Source: Ulota crispa | Taxonomy: Eukaryota > Streptophyta > Bryopsida > Orthotrichales > Orthotrichaceae | DNA length: 64,000 bases | Direction: 5' to 3' | NCBI GenBank assembly: GCA_963920765.1 | Contig: OY987244.1 | Location: 1,304,501 to 1,368,500, forward strand | Shown: in pieces, positions 1 through 10,363 of the stretch | How positions within the stretch are numbered: position 1 is the stretch's first letter | How the letters are laid out: each line of letters starts with the position of its first letter | The notes under the pieces: model-generated | What the model was told of the DNA's origin: nothing | Seen by the model: the letters and a program-made list of their open reading frames with translations, nothing else | Databases searched by the model: none | Translations under genes and position numbers: made by a program

Positions 1-3000
1 ACATCACAGTTTCTTGGATTTTTATGATTATTAAAAAAACCACAGTTTATAAACCTCAAACCTTCATTGCAAATTTTGGGCTCTTCATGAAAACTTGAAA
101 ATAAATGAAAAATGCTACGTGAGTGATCAAAACACAAATTGTAAGTAATGATATGCCTGTTTAAGTGTGCATTTTCTCAAACCAACGTTACGTGTGTATG
201 CTTTCTATGAGCTCACAAGTTCAACAACCTTATAATTAATCCATCATAAAGAGATGGACCACACAACAACAAAATAAAAAGCAACTTCTAGCAAAGTAAA
301 GAGAAGAATAGGGGCAAGATTAACAAAATAAAGGACAATTCACATAATGTCCCACGTTCCACATCTTCCTAAAATTTAAGAACTTGGTTAAGATATTAAT
401 TGGTTTAGAGTAAAAATAATAAAAAGTTGGAAATTGACACTTTACACTTTGTCCTAAGTCTAACACCCTAGTTCAATTTTTTTAACTATAAGGTGAACTT
501 TTTGGAAGTTTAGTGCCTAAGAAGTGGGATTTTGCTCAAAGTTTTAATCAACCAATTTTCTACCTAACTTTTTGCCTAAATTCCATCAATTTTTTTGGAT
601 AAAATATTCAAGATTAAAACTGATATAACAAGTAGGATTAAAAGGACATCTTTCTCCAAAACTCTAAACCAATTGAATAATTTTTTCTTCACTGTGTGAG
701 GATTTTTCTATATCATTTTTGCTATTTTGTTTATAGTTTGCTCTGACATGCATTTTTTTTGTTTCGTTGTGGTTTTTTTTTTTTTTTTAACAAAATAGAT
801 GATTATTGGTCCAACTCTTTTAGTTGTGACCAAGTTATTTATGAAGGTTGTAGACAAAAAATTGAAATCTACAACCTTTATAGCATTTCTTGGGAATAAG
901 GATGATGAAGTAAAGGAAGGTAACTCTATGGATGGTAAAGAAATCTAGACTCTCTTGTCGTCAAAAAAAATCCAAAAATATACCTTCCAAAAGAAAAGTT
1001 ACAAAAGTAATGATAAATTTGGAAGGAGAAAATGATGACAAATTAAGGGCATTTTGACATGATTGCAATGTAGAGGCATCGATTGCTCTACAAGTTAAGA
1101 TGAAATTTGAATTTGTCTAAAATGGCAAGAAACCATACAAAGTTTTAGAAATTATTTTTTTATAGATGTTTCTTAGGAATTTGTCAATTATTCACCCAAA
1201 AAAAGTAAAGAATAAAGGTGAGGGATTGATGTTTGGAGCGATAAAGCAATGCAATAGTGCAATTATGATAGAGAGCTAGTAAGGCATTGGGACATCGGTC
1301 CCTTTAGAGGTTTTGGCTTTTGATGTTGTTGCCACTAGCCCAAATTTTGGGTGTCAGCTATGAGCACTTCTTTCTCTCCAAGGCTCTTATATAAGAGTCT
1401 TACTAGAAAAAGTCAAACTCTAGTGGTTTTAGTTTTTATTAAAGATATTACTAAGTTGATGTGAATAATTTCTACACATTTTCAATGATGAACATGTAGA
1501 TGACTTCAATCATTAAAATTAAATAGAAGAAGACCTTCATACACAAAGTATGTTGAACTTTTAAGTCTTTCTTCTATTTCGAGGTATATATTCCTATTTT
1601 TGATGTTGGGTGTTCACTCTTGAGTGAAGCTACATGCAAGTATGCTTGAGTTGGACACCAAATTTCTCAAACTTTAGTGATGTTTACAAAAATAAATTTT
1701 CTTGCTTATAAGCAATATAAGAAGAATTATCAGCAATAATTGACATGATTATAAATTCCTCAATAATATGGACCAATGGTGGCATCAAATCAAATAAGTT
1801 GTAAAACATGTTCTTGCAACCAAAAGAAATTTGAAAAATGTAGAAATAAATATTTCTTCAATAATTCTTATTTTGGATTCAAATGTAGACTCTATTTCAC
1901 CATAGTTTTCAAAAAGTAAGCATAACATTCATCAAAAATATGTTTCATTTAAACAAAAAACTAATGGTGAATTATTGAAACATTTTGAAAAAATAAAGTA
2001 GCTACTAAAAAGGGTAGATTATTAAATAAGTTGTTTACTAGGCAAACTTTAGAATTACTCTACTTTATTACAAATTTGAACTACAAGTACCTTCAAAAGT
2101 ATAAGACAAATTTTGCTAGCCAATTTCTCTTTAAAAAATTTGGTAAAATTTCATGTATTTTTGTTGCTACTTATAAGAGTTATAACAAGTTTTTCACTTC
2201 CTCATCATGATTGTTTTTGAATTATTGAGGTTTGATGTTGTCTCTAGGTTCATTTGCATCCTTTTCTTCTTTTTCTTCAATGTACTCAATGTTTAGAAAT
2301 TGTGCTTATAAAATTTTCAATTTTCTATAAAAATTTTAGCACCTTGAATGAATGGATATTATGCATATCCTTTAATGAACTATTAGGTGTAGTAGTTTTC
2401 CCTGGCTTCTTTTATATCCTTGTCTTGTTAAATTATTATTCTTTGTAATACACAAATTGAACAAGTAAATGTTCTTAATTACAAAATGAAAAATGTGATG
2501 CAAAAAATATCAAAACTTTCAGTAAAATAATCTAAACACCATATTCATTAGATTGAGAAAAAGAAAGGTACGACTTTGTACTCCACCTTAATCTTACATA
2601 CAATAAGTGCAGGCATAGCTATAGCTCAAAGTTGAAAGTTACATGAAACTCTTGTAGGCAATCACTGAAACTTCAATATTGTACAAAAAATTGCATGTTT
2701 TTTTTTTCTTTTGCAATATGTTGAATTTCACATAATGAAAGAAATAGTGAAAACCCAAAATGTACTCTTTTTCCCAATTTAATGAATATGATGTTTCTAT
2801 CTATCTTTCATAGTTTCACAAACTTTTTCAATAGTCAAACCAATATTGGGTTAAATGATATTCTAAATTTTTTTTAAAGTCGTTTATTTTCACCTCTAAA
2901 TTGTGAATAAAACAAGGACTTCATAAAATATGTTCCATCTTCAATTTAGTTTGTGAAGAACAAAAACTCCTCTCAATGATTCTTTTCCTATTCCAAATTT

Positions 3001-3045
3001 TTCAAATAGTGTTCAATTGTGAAAATTTTCAAGGGAATATATTGA
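1..3045. other. AT-rich intergenic stretch, no gene seen
   Basis: Very AT-rich DNA with many homopolymer runs, including a run of T near 770-790. Reading frames are short, have no recognisable motif and lack the GC-richer composition of the real exons in this window. I see no coding exon, RNA gene or well-bounded repeat here. Confidence 0.6.
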
Positions 3046-3641
3046 AAATAGGCATGACAATTGGCCATATTTCAAAATGACCTTGAAAATTAAAAAAAAA
3101 ATTACAAATAGGCCTCATCATATATCAACAACAAGCTTTGCAACTAAGGTGACCAAAACATTGTGCATGTTTATTTAGGGGAATTGATACATGCACATCG
3201 AGGGTATTATATATGCAACACCGCAAAGGGGGTGAATTCTAAATATTCATCAACAAAAAAAATCACAACCAAGGTTACAATTGAACAATGCTCAATGGAT
3301 AAGCTTACCTTTTTTTACAAACAAGGGTAAAAGTAATAATTTGCCCATAGCTAGGCTTTTCCACTCAGCATTGTTCAATTGTAACCTCAATTGTGGTTTT
3401 AGGCTAAATCAAGGTTTCTAAATCCAAATTTAGATTTTCCAAATTCAACTTTTTGATGGTAAATATCTAAGATTTACCCCCTCGTGTACATATATTAATT
3501 GCCATAAATAATTATACACAATGTTTTGGTCACCTTAGTTGCAAGGCCTACTTTTGATATATGATGAGGCCTATTTTTTATATTTTGTAATTTTTAGGAT
3601 TATTTTCTAAATATGACCAATTGTTAGGCCTATTTTTGAAG
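3046..3641. repeat. Large foldback (palindromic) element, copy 1
   Basis: The left half (about 3046-3320) reads as the diverged reverse complement of the right half (about 3350-3641). Matching landmarks are AACTAAGGTGACCAAAACA at about 3152 against its complement at about 3525, and TACAATTGAACAATGCT at about 3278 against its complement near 3370. The arms are about 270 bp around a short centre. The inner 330 bp resembles the foldback at 42257-42660, so this is a dispersed family. No protein is encoded. It is probably a non-autonomous DNA element; the superfamily is not determined. Confidence 0.75.
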
Positions 3642-4163
3642 TTTTCCTTGTTTTAATTCACCTATATAAGAATTCAAAAAACTTCATTTTGTATCTACCT
3701 CATCTTGTAAAAAAACCAATTAAAATGTTTTACAACATTAATTTTATTGTAAAAGCTAGAAGAAATGCACCAACAGAAAAATAATAACCATCAATTGCAT
3801 CTAAAATATATAGAATACTACAACATTCTTTGGATTTTAAAGTTATGTGTTCAATAAAAATTAAAATAAATTTAGGAAAAACAAACCGCTTCGTATGCTC
3901 TTTAACCCCTAAAACTGACTCTCTGTTCGGGGTTAATAATCTCACATTTTTCAATAACAATTTCTAAAGTTGTGTTTTAAAGGTACATCATATACATTTC
4001 CATTTATAGCTAAATTTATTTCGAAACCTAAATGAAAGAAATTTATAGAAACTTCAGTATTAAAAAAAAAATACTTTTCCTCAAATTTGTGTACTTTTAA
4101 AATATAAGTCCTTGAAGAATGCATAAGTAAATTAAATTAGCCTAACCTATCATTATTTGATGT
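3642..4163. other. AT-rich spacer, nothing recognised
   Basis: AT-rich sequence between the foldback and the first TTAA-bounded element. The only open frame (3730-3960, minus) has no motif and biased composition and is judged non-coding. Confidence 0.5.
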
Positions 4164-4394
4164 TTAACCTCTGAATGGCCCAAAAGCCCTTTGCAACCGT
4201 ATGTACGATTGTTTGTATAGGCATATTTGAGTTATTCTAAGAGCTTTTCAAAAAAATTATGCACCTACCATCATACAACCCTTCAATATGTATGATTGTA
4301 ACACTTAATTTCCAATTGATTCAAACTTTTGAATATTAGTTGCGACCGTATTTGGTACCATATCTCCAGAGCCCTAGGGCCCTTCAGGGGTTAA
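4164..4394. mobile_element. TTAA-bounded MITE, family T, copy 1
   Basis: About 231 bp with TTAA at both ends. The left end reads TTAACCTCTGAATGGCCC and the right end GGGCCCTTCAGGGGTTAA, an imperfect terminal inverted repeat. The interior matches the copies at 4547, 26068 and 27499, with shared landmarks GCCCTTTGCAACCGTATG, CATCATACAACCCTTCAAT and CCGTATTTGGTACC. It is non-coding. TTAA borders next to a CCC-starting inverted end are characteristic of piggyBac-type transposition; assignment to that group is inference. Confidence 0.75.
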
Positions 4395-4546
4395 AATTAA
4401 TCTTTGTACACAAACCATTGGTATTGCTCCCAATATCCTTTAATACTTGAAATTTGCCAAATTATCCTTTCAAAAAACCCTTATCCCTCTCAAGTATTAA
4501 AAATGCCATCACCATCATTTCTATATTTTGTTGATGAAATGCAAGT

Positions 4547-4765
4547 TTAACCCCTAAAGGGCCCGAACGCCCTTGCAGCCGTATGTACATACGTATTTGA
4601 GCTGCTCTAAGGGCTTTTCAAATTTTTTTATGAACCCACCATCATACAACCCTTAAATTTGTATGGCTATAACACTTAATTTCTAGCTGATTCAAACTTA
4701 TGAATATTGGTTGCCGCCGTATTTGATACTGTAGCTCCAAAGCCTAAAGACCCTTCAGGGGTTAA
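4547..4765. mobile_element. TTAA-bounded MITE, family T, copy 2
   Basis: About 219 bp, same orientation and interior as copy 1, which lies only about 150 bp upstream. The ends are TTAACCCCTAAAGGGCCC and GACCCTTCAGGGGTTAA, giving an inverted repeat of about 15 bp with few mismatches. No coding capacity. Confidence 0.78.
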
Positions 4766-4938
4766 GCAATGTTATAATGCCAACAACCACAGAAAGACTA
4801 CAAGTTTCAAGAGAACTTTTGCTTCTTGAATCCATGAAGGTGAAAAGAGGTTTATTTCAATAAATGGGGCAAAAAATAATAGCATGAACATGTGCTTAAC
4901 ACCAAGTGTGAACCATACCCTAAGTGACAAATTATACA

Positions 4939-5130
4939 TTAGGGGGTTTCAGATATCTCAAACAAACGGTGAACAAATGGTAGTGAACAATTTTTTGTTC
5001 ACCGGTGAATATGCTATGAGGACCTCAGGAGGTTGTCATGGCTTGTTCACGGAGTGACTTGGCCGGGTATTCACCAATTCCATTCACATGAACAAAATTG
5101 GTGGTGAACGACATATTTGAAACACCCTAA
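4939..5130. mobile_element. Short MITE with 18-bp terminal inverted repeats
   Basis: A 192-bp element. The left end at 4939-4956 (TTAGGGGGTTTCAGATAT) and the right end at 5113-5130 (ATATTTGAAACACCCTAA) are complementary with two mismatches. The interior repeats GTGAACAA/TTGTTCAC motifs, so it can fold extensively. Non-coding. Ends starting GGGGGTTTC resemble PIF/Harbinger-type MITEs, but the target duplication is unclear (TA or TAA), so the superfamily is only a suggestion. Confidence 0.65.
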
Positions 5131-6646
5131 GGTAGAAGCACCTAAATTTGACAGCATTTGTTTACAGACACCTAGAAATTAACTAGTATTTGATCTAGCA
5201 GACACCCAAATCAAACAAGCAGGTTAGCGTTAGCTGCCACCATAATTGAGCATAAGAACACAAATTATGTAAGTGGCAATTTAGGATTGCATGTTACATG
5301 ATCTTTGTGTTGTTGTTTTTTCATTTAAATACAAGCATTTCAATGAGGGTCTAGTGTACACAATTGGTAAGTTTAGGAAATTACCTTCAACAATTCATAA
5401 TTTATTCATACAATCTCAAAAAATTCCAAAAACAAATTTGCGGTAATCTTTCCTGGTTTCGTAACCTTTCTACAATCTCAGAATCTCGATACCCACTCCT
5501 ACTGAATTGACTTAACAAAAGTGTCACACTCAGGTGCTTTTCTACCTTATTGTAGATCCTATGCGCCCCTACAAACATACATGGGTAGGGTGGCCATTTT
5601 TTCCTCGTGAGATATGTGCAAATATGAGCCGCACCTTTCTACTGACAAATCCTGTCAGTCACGAAGGGTTTTGATCGAAGACTGGTTTCAGAATCGTCGC
5701 GACTTGAGGAACACAAGCCTCGCGCTGGGACGAGTGGCAATTGATGAGCAGCACGGGCACGGTCCGGGGATTGGACGCGGGTGCAGCTGCCAGCGCCGCA
5801 GCCAAATAATAGCCCGTCAGAAACACCATGGGCCATGGTCACCTGCGCAGCACTGGCGCAAGCAAAGGCCACAGCCACAGCGAGAGAGAGCGATGATCTA
5901 CAATGTCGGAGAGAATTTGGGACACTTCTTGGGATCCGCCTTCCGTGCTAAATCCTCGTGTTAGTTTACCATCATCAACGTTGCGGGTCAGTGAAATCCA
6001 ATCAACAAGCATGACCCCGTAGCGGTGCATGCGAAGTACCCTCCGGTGGACCATATCTATAACGAGGGACAGAGGAGAGAATTCAATCGTCCTCGGTGAC
6101 AGCGGAACAAAGGTCCACGTGGCGGGGGGATGTATGCATGAGTGCATGACTGTGGACAACCATCCTCCGTGAGTGGAGGTCGCGGCTGCTGTTGGCCGAC
6201 GCGCCCCCGCGCCCAATCGAGTGGCCCTTGCCTTATCGCCAATTCCCCTAATCGCCCTGTGTTTCCGGCCCGCCCTTCAATCACCATCGCCGCGCGACCT
6301 TTCTCCCGCTGCAGCTGACATCCCTGCCGTCCGTCGCCTTGTGCGTTCCAATTGGAATCATTTCCACGCATCCCTCGTCGGAATGCCCCGAACCCTTCCT
6401 CATCTACAGCGACGCCTCCTTTAAGGCCTCTAGGGTACCTTTATGTTGCAATTTTATCCTTTCTTGCATTTCTTTCACTTGAGTGGTGCCGTTTTCCAGT
6501 ACGATTGGGGCCATGTTTTCTTGAGTTTGGGAGATCGATTTTATGAGGGTTTTTGTTGGTTGCAGGTGAATATAATTGCGTTGGAGAGGCTGGAGTGATT
6601 GGTTCTGGAGGTGGATTTCGGTGTTGCGAGAGGCGAGGCGGACGCG
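5131..6646 (+). promoter_or_regulatory. Upstream region and 5' leader of the CH-LysM gene
   Basis: AT-rich to about 5600, then clearly GC-richer to the start codon. Overlapping open frames on both strands here reflect composition and do not look coding. A good 3' splice site (TTGTTGGTTGCAG, ending at 6565) suggests a 5'-leader intron whose donor I could not fix. No TATA box could be called with confidence. Confidence 0.4.
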
Positions 6647-8170
6647 ATGGAGGAGCCGAGCACACCCGACGCGCATGCTTCGAAGTCGGCGTTCCACGAG
6701 TCGGACATTGAGTTCCTGAGGGCTTCAGCGAGGGAATGGCTGGAGGCCGTGCTGGAGGAGAGCTTGGACAAGGAGACGAGCCTGGAGGATTTGTTAGCGG
6801 ACGGAACGCTGCTCTACAGAGCCTCCCAGCACATCAAAGAGGACCAGAAGTTCCCGGGGCACGTTGATTCTCCCAGACATGTCGCGGGCTCGCCGTCGTC
6901 CGAGAAGAAAGAAAAGAGCCACCTCAAGTACCAGCCCTACGCGTCCGTGGAAGCGTTTCTGAATGTGTGCAAGGAGGTGGGCCTCCGCGACGTGGATGTG
7001 TTCAACCCCTCGGACGCCGTGGACAAGAAGGACATCCGGCGAGTGTGCGTCTGCTTGCGTCGCTTGTCGAAGAAAGCTCGCACGCTGCATCTCCTGGTGC
7101 CCGACTTCGATAACGTCAAGGGTACATTGGTCAACCCTGCTAGCAAAATGCCTCGAGACGCTGTGCTGAAGACCAAGGAGTCGCTCCAGAAATCGGCTTC
7201 CCGGCCTTCTCCTCACAGCGAAAATGGCCAGGTGAGCAGTGAAACGTCCTCCTCCATCGCTGATTTGCGCAAGGACGACTTTGAATCTGTGGATACGGAC
7301 ACCAAGAGTGCAGACTCGAAGGGCGAATCCTTCAGCAAGGAGCACCATGATGTGGCAAGCGAACGCAAGGACTCGGTGGATACCAATTCCAAGTACAAGG
7401 TGAATATCGCCGAGGCAGGAGTGGACACTTTACCATTAGCTTCTAATCACACCAAGGTTTCACAAGAGCACTCGGAGACCTATAATTCAAAATCCAGTGA
7501 TGTTTCCAAGGTCACAGCTGAAGCTCCCAAGCTCACACCTAGAGCTCCCAAGGTCTCATCTGAAGCTCCCAAAGCCTCGGCTGACGCTCCCAAGGTCGCC
7601 ACTGAAGCGCCCAAGGCCTCCACTGAAGCGTCCGCTGCTCTGAAGCCGAGTATGTCAAGGATTATGCTAAAACCCCCGGGTCAAGCGAAAGGACCAGTTG
7701 AAGAGAAGGCTGCCAAAGACACTGAAGAGAAGCCAAAGGGTTTGTTTAGAGCGCACTTGGAAGGGACGGCTCCTTACGTTGAGGAGGTGAAGAAAATCGC
7801 CGACGACGTTGAGAATGGCGATTCGTCCTGGTTGGTGCCAGTGTTGGGAGGAGTTTTCTCTGTCGCTGGTGGCATTCTCGGTTTAGTGTTGTGGAACAAG
7901 CGAAGTCGAAAGGCCGGTACGAAAGGATTCTTCCCCTTTCGAGGGAAGAAGAAACTGGCGAGATCGACAGTAATTGCTGATAGCGGTAGTGACAATGACG
8001 AGGACAGGTTTTTTCATAGTGGCGGATATTACTATGTGAATGACGGGGACAACTTGACGAAGATTGCCAGAAGGACTGGGAGGAAGCACTGGAGTGATAT
8101 TGCGAACAAAAATCCAAGCATTGGCAACCCTGATCTCATATATCCGGGGGACCGCCTGCAGTTTTTGTGA
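6647..8170 (+). CDS. Calponin-homology, transmembrane and LysM domain protein
   Basis: A 507-residue protein in one uninterrupted frame. The ATG at 6647 is the first in frame; the frame stays open upstream to a TTG. Residues about 22-145 look like a calponin-homology fold: WLEAVL, then LLADGTLLYRAS, then an insert rich in Ser and Lys, then VEAFLNVCKEVGL and VFNPSDAVDKKD. Residues about 288-331 are a seven-residue repeat of the form xEAPKxS. A hydrophobic helix follows at about 395-416 (LVPVLGGVFSVAGGILGLVL) with basic NKRSRK after it, and a LysM module ends the protein (YYYVNDGDNLTKIARRTG...IYPGDRLQFL, 461-507). There is no signal peptide. CH domains bind actin or microtubules and LysM modules bind N-acetylglucosamine polymers; how they work together here is unknown. 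The basic flank suggests the LysM faces the cytosol or stroma. AATAAA lies at 8464-8469. The domain calls are by eye; LysM is the surer one. Confidence 0.85.
   Translation: MEEPSTPDAHASKSAFHESDIEFLRASAREWLEAVLEESLDKETSLEDLLADGTLLYRASQHIKEDQKFPGHVDSPRHVAGSPSSEKKEKSHLKYQPYASVEAFLNVCKEVGLRDVDVFNPSDAVDKKDIRRVCVCLRRLSKKARTLHLLVPDFDNVKGTLVNPASKMPRDAVLKTKESLQKSASRPSPHSENGQVSSETSSSIADLRKDDFESVDTDTKSADSKGESFSKEHHDVASERKDSVDTNSKYKVNIAEAGVDTLPLASNHTKVSQEHSETYNSKSSDVSKVTAEAPKLTPRAPKVSSEAPKASADAPKVATEAPKASTEASAALKPSMSRIMLKPPGQAKGPVEEKAAKDTEEKPKGLFRAHLEGTAPYVEEVKKIADDVENGDSSWLVPVLGGVFSVAGGILGLVLWNKRSRKAGTKGFFPFRGKKKLARSTVIADSGSDNDEDRFFHSGGYYYVNDGDNLTKIARRTGRKHWSDIANKNPSIGNPDLIYPGDRLQFL
7506..7640 (+). repeat. 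In-frame 21-bp tandem repeat within the CH-LysM gene
   Basis: Six imperfect 21-bp units encode the heptads EAPKLTP, RAPKVSS, EAPKASA, DAPKVAT and EAPKAST plus a decayed sixth. Because the unit is a multiple of three, copy number can change without breaking the frame. It forms a Pro/Ala/Lys linker between the CH-like part and the membrane helix. Confidence 0.8.
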
Positions 8171-8656
8171 GTAAAGATGTGGTTTGCTATGGAGATTGTA
8201 CTTGTTTCCAAATTTTTACTGTTTCCTGGTGTTCTTGTATCAAAGAAAGAGTGTATATTTCCTGCATTCGTGCTCTTTTCGAGCATTTGCGTGTGTCTGT
8301 TACTTGCGAAAAAAAATTGTGTACCTCAACAAATGAGGTACATGTGAGATCACGTACTTCTTGAACTTGTTTGAATGAGGGTTCTATGTAACTGGGGTGT
8401 TTTACCCACTTCACATGAAGTGATTTGTGACGATATTGGTTTGAAATGTGTTTTCCACTTTTCAATAAATTGCTGAATGGAGCTTCAGTTTTGACTACCA
8501 GTATTCATTTTGAGTTGTCTCTTGCTCCGAACCGCTGGCGCTCGTTTGCAATACCTGTAGGAAAGGATGGATGTTTTAGAAGTAGTTGAAGGAGTTTTGA
8601 AAGGACATTCCTACAGAATTGTCGAAATATTTTTGTAACAGCGCTTGGTTGTTGGT

Positions 8657-9231
8657 TCAATGTACTTGACTCGATAGAAACTGCCCGAACTCTAGATGTC
8701 CACTTCGGTCAAATGTTCCTTCTATCCTTACGGACCTGGCCTCAAATTTCGTATTAACCTCACCTCTGCTTGTGTCTCGCACTATCCGCCAAGTAGGGTT
8801 TCCTGGAGAGCAACAAAACCCTGCTGATGGGGGAAAGGGGCTTTCACCTAATGCATTGGAAGGACCTCCGTCTCAGTTCTTTGACTTCCAGTCTTACAAA
8901 TTGAGGTTGTTCATTTTATTTTTGATGTTTACTCAAATTTTAGTATACTATTAGACGCTCCCTTCATTTGAACTTTTGTTCCCTTGCAATCCCATTCGTA
9001 GGATAGATGTCCTTAGCATATCTTTCTTATCTAGTCCAATGATTTGACGGCTGTTCGACTTAACTGTCCTATCATTTCTACTGCAGATTTCTTTACGTTT
9101 CCCACATCTAAATACTCATCCCCAAGCATGGTTTCAAGGTTAGATAGCCTAAAGTAAGTTTTCACTGAGTTTTTGAACCGGTCTTCACCAGCGATATCGT
9201 AACACACATACCCAAGCGAAGTATCCAAAGC
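8657..9231 (-). pseudogene. Possible decayed coding remnant, family not recognised
   Basis: Two minus-strand stretches look protein-like although they lie in AT-rich DNA. One at 9031-9228 reads ...GYVCYDIAGEDRF... and ...LETMLGDEYLDVGNV...; the other at about 8657-8880 reads ...TWRIVRDTSRGEV... and ...IEGTFDRSGHLEFGQF. Base composition is more balanced than in the surroundings. No start, splice sites or known motif could be established, so this may be a relic of a gene or an element, or chance. Confidence 0.25.
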
Positions 9232-9513
9232 TTACTCCACCAATCGAATAAAAAACGAATCATTCTTCACCTATGACACCCAACACACATCCCGAAGCAG
9301 CTAACAGCCTAAATTCAGAAGAAGGTTATTCTGAATATTCATCAGTCATCACCAGCTAAGGTAATTCCAGAATTTTTTTTGTAGGGTTAGGGTTAGCCTT
9401 TCAACAAGCTATCACAGAACGTAACTTTTGTGGAAAAAGGTGCTGTAGATTATTTTATATGAAAGGGCAAAGTTGCAGTTCATAAGGTCCCTACTAGCAA
9501 CTCTAAACAACCC

Positions 9514-9881
9514 TTAACCCTTAAAGGACGGATGGATCACCGTGGCTTGCGTTGCTGGTAGCAGTTTATAATGTTTTGCACATGGGCATCAGTAGTATTG
9601 CTTCAAAAAGTTGGAAAAGTCAACAATGCATGGTGCCCTCATGAAAATTGCAAGAAGGGCAGCTTGGGAGCTAACACCATGTTTTTGAATCTTATCACAA
9701 TTTAGGTTACAAAAAAAAATGAATGCATCTCAAGAGGTAATTTTTCGTCTTCCATGATGGACCATGAGTTTATGGTCACTTCTGAAAACAAATTAGATGA
9801 AAAACGACTTTTTTCTAAATCGTAGAATCTTTTTTCAGAGCCAAAGTATGTTTTTTGTCCTCCTGGATGTTTAGGGGTTAA
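9514..9881. mobile_element. TTAA-bounded element, diverged interior
   Basis: About 368 bp. The left end is TTAACCCTTAAAGGACGG and the right end ATGTTTAGGGGTTAA. The interior is unlike family T, but the terminal pattern is the same (TTAA, then CCC, then an A/T-rich run and GG). Non-coding. The inverted repeat is short and imperfect, so the call is moderate. Confidence 0.5.
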
Positions 9882-10117
9882 AACTGCTTGGATGAGTTCC
9901 TATACATGTGCTTAACGGTCTCAATCCCAACCCTTCCAAACTAGCTCCAAAGCTCACATATGGCAGGATTTGCTTGTGCAAGTGGCATTCACTGCTCCAC
10001 TATGTGTTCAACAGTGAGTGGTGCAGACCTCAAAATTAGGGGTCAGCATTGGATGATGCTCGGTGAATGATACGTTTACTTTACAAAGAACTGTGTATTG
10101 GATGTTTCCTTGTACGC

Positions 10118-10363
10118 TTAACCCCTAAAGGACAAGGCAAACCTTTGCGACCAATACAATACATGGTATTTTTCTTGTATTTGGAATAAATCCACACCTC
10201 TACTACATATGAGATCAACAAAGAAGTTTGAGAATAGATCGATGTGGTTCTAGTGAGGTAGTCAAAATCCCAAATTAAAACTTTTTGTTGGTAGCAAATG
10301 CCAATTATACAGCAATGTACATACTATGTATTTTGGTAGCCTTGTCTTTTCAGGGGTAAAGAA
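10118..10363. mobile_element. TTAA-type element with an AAGGCAA/GCCTTGTC inverted end
   Basis: About 246 bp. The left end is TTAACCCCTAAAGGACAAGG and the right end GCCTTGTCTTTTCAGGGGTA, which pair as an inverted repeat of about 20 bp with a few mismatches; the right-hand TTAA has decayed to GTAA. The interior differs from family T. It belongs with the other TTAA-bounded elements by its ends only. Confidence 0.6.

Noticed and set aside
5614-6546. Several overlapping frames upstream of the CH-LysM gene
   Set aside because: They lie on both strands of a GC-rich leader, share no motif and have no splice support.
9385-9402. Short TAGGG-type run that might be an interstitial telomere repeat
   Set aside because: Only about two units, and the plant telomere unit is TTTAGGG; too short to mean anything.
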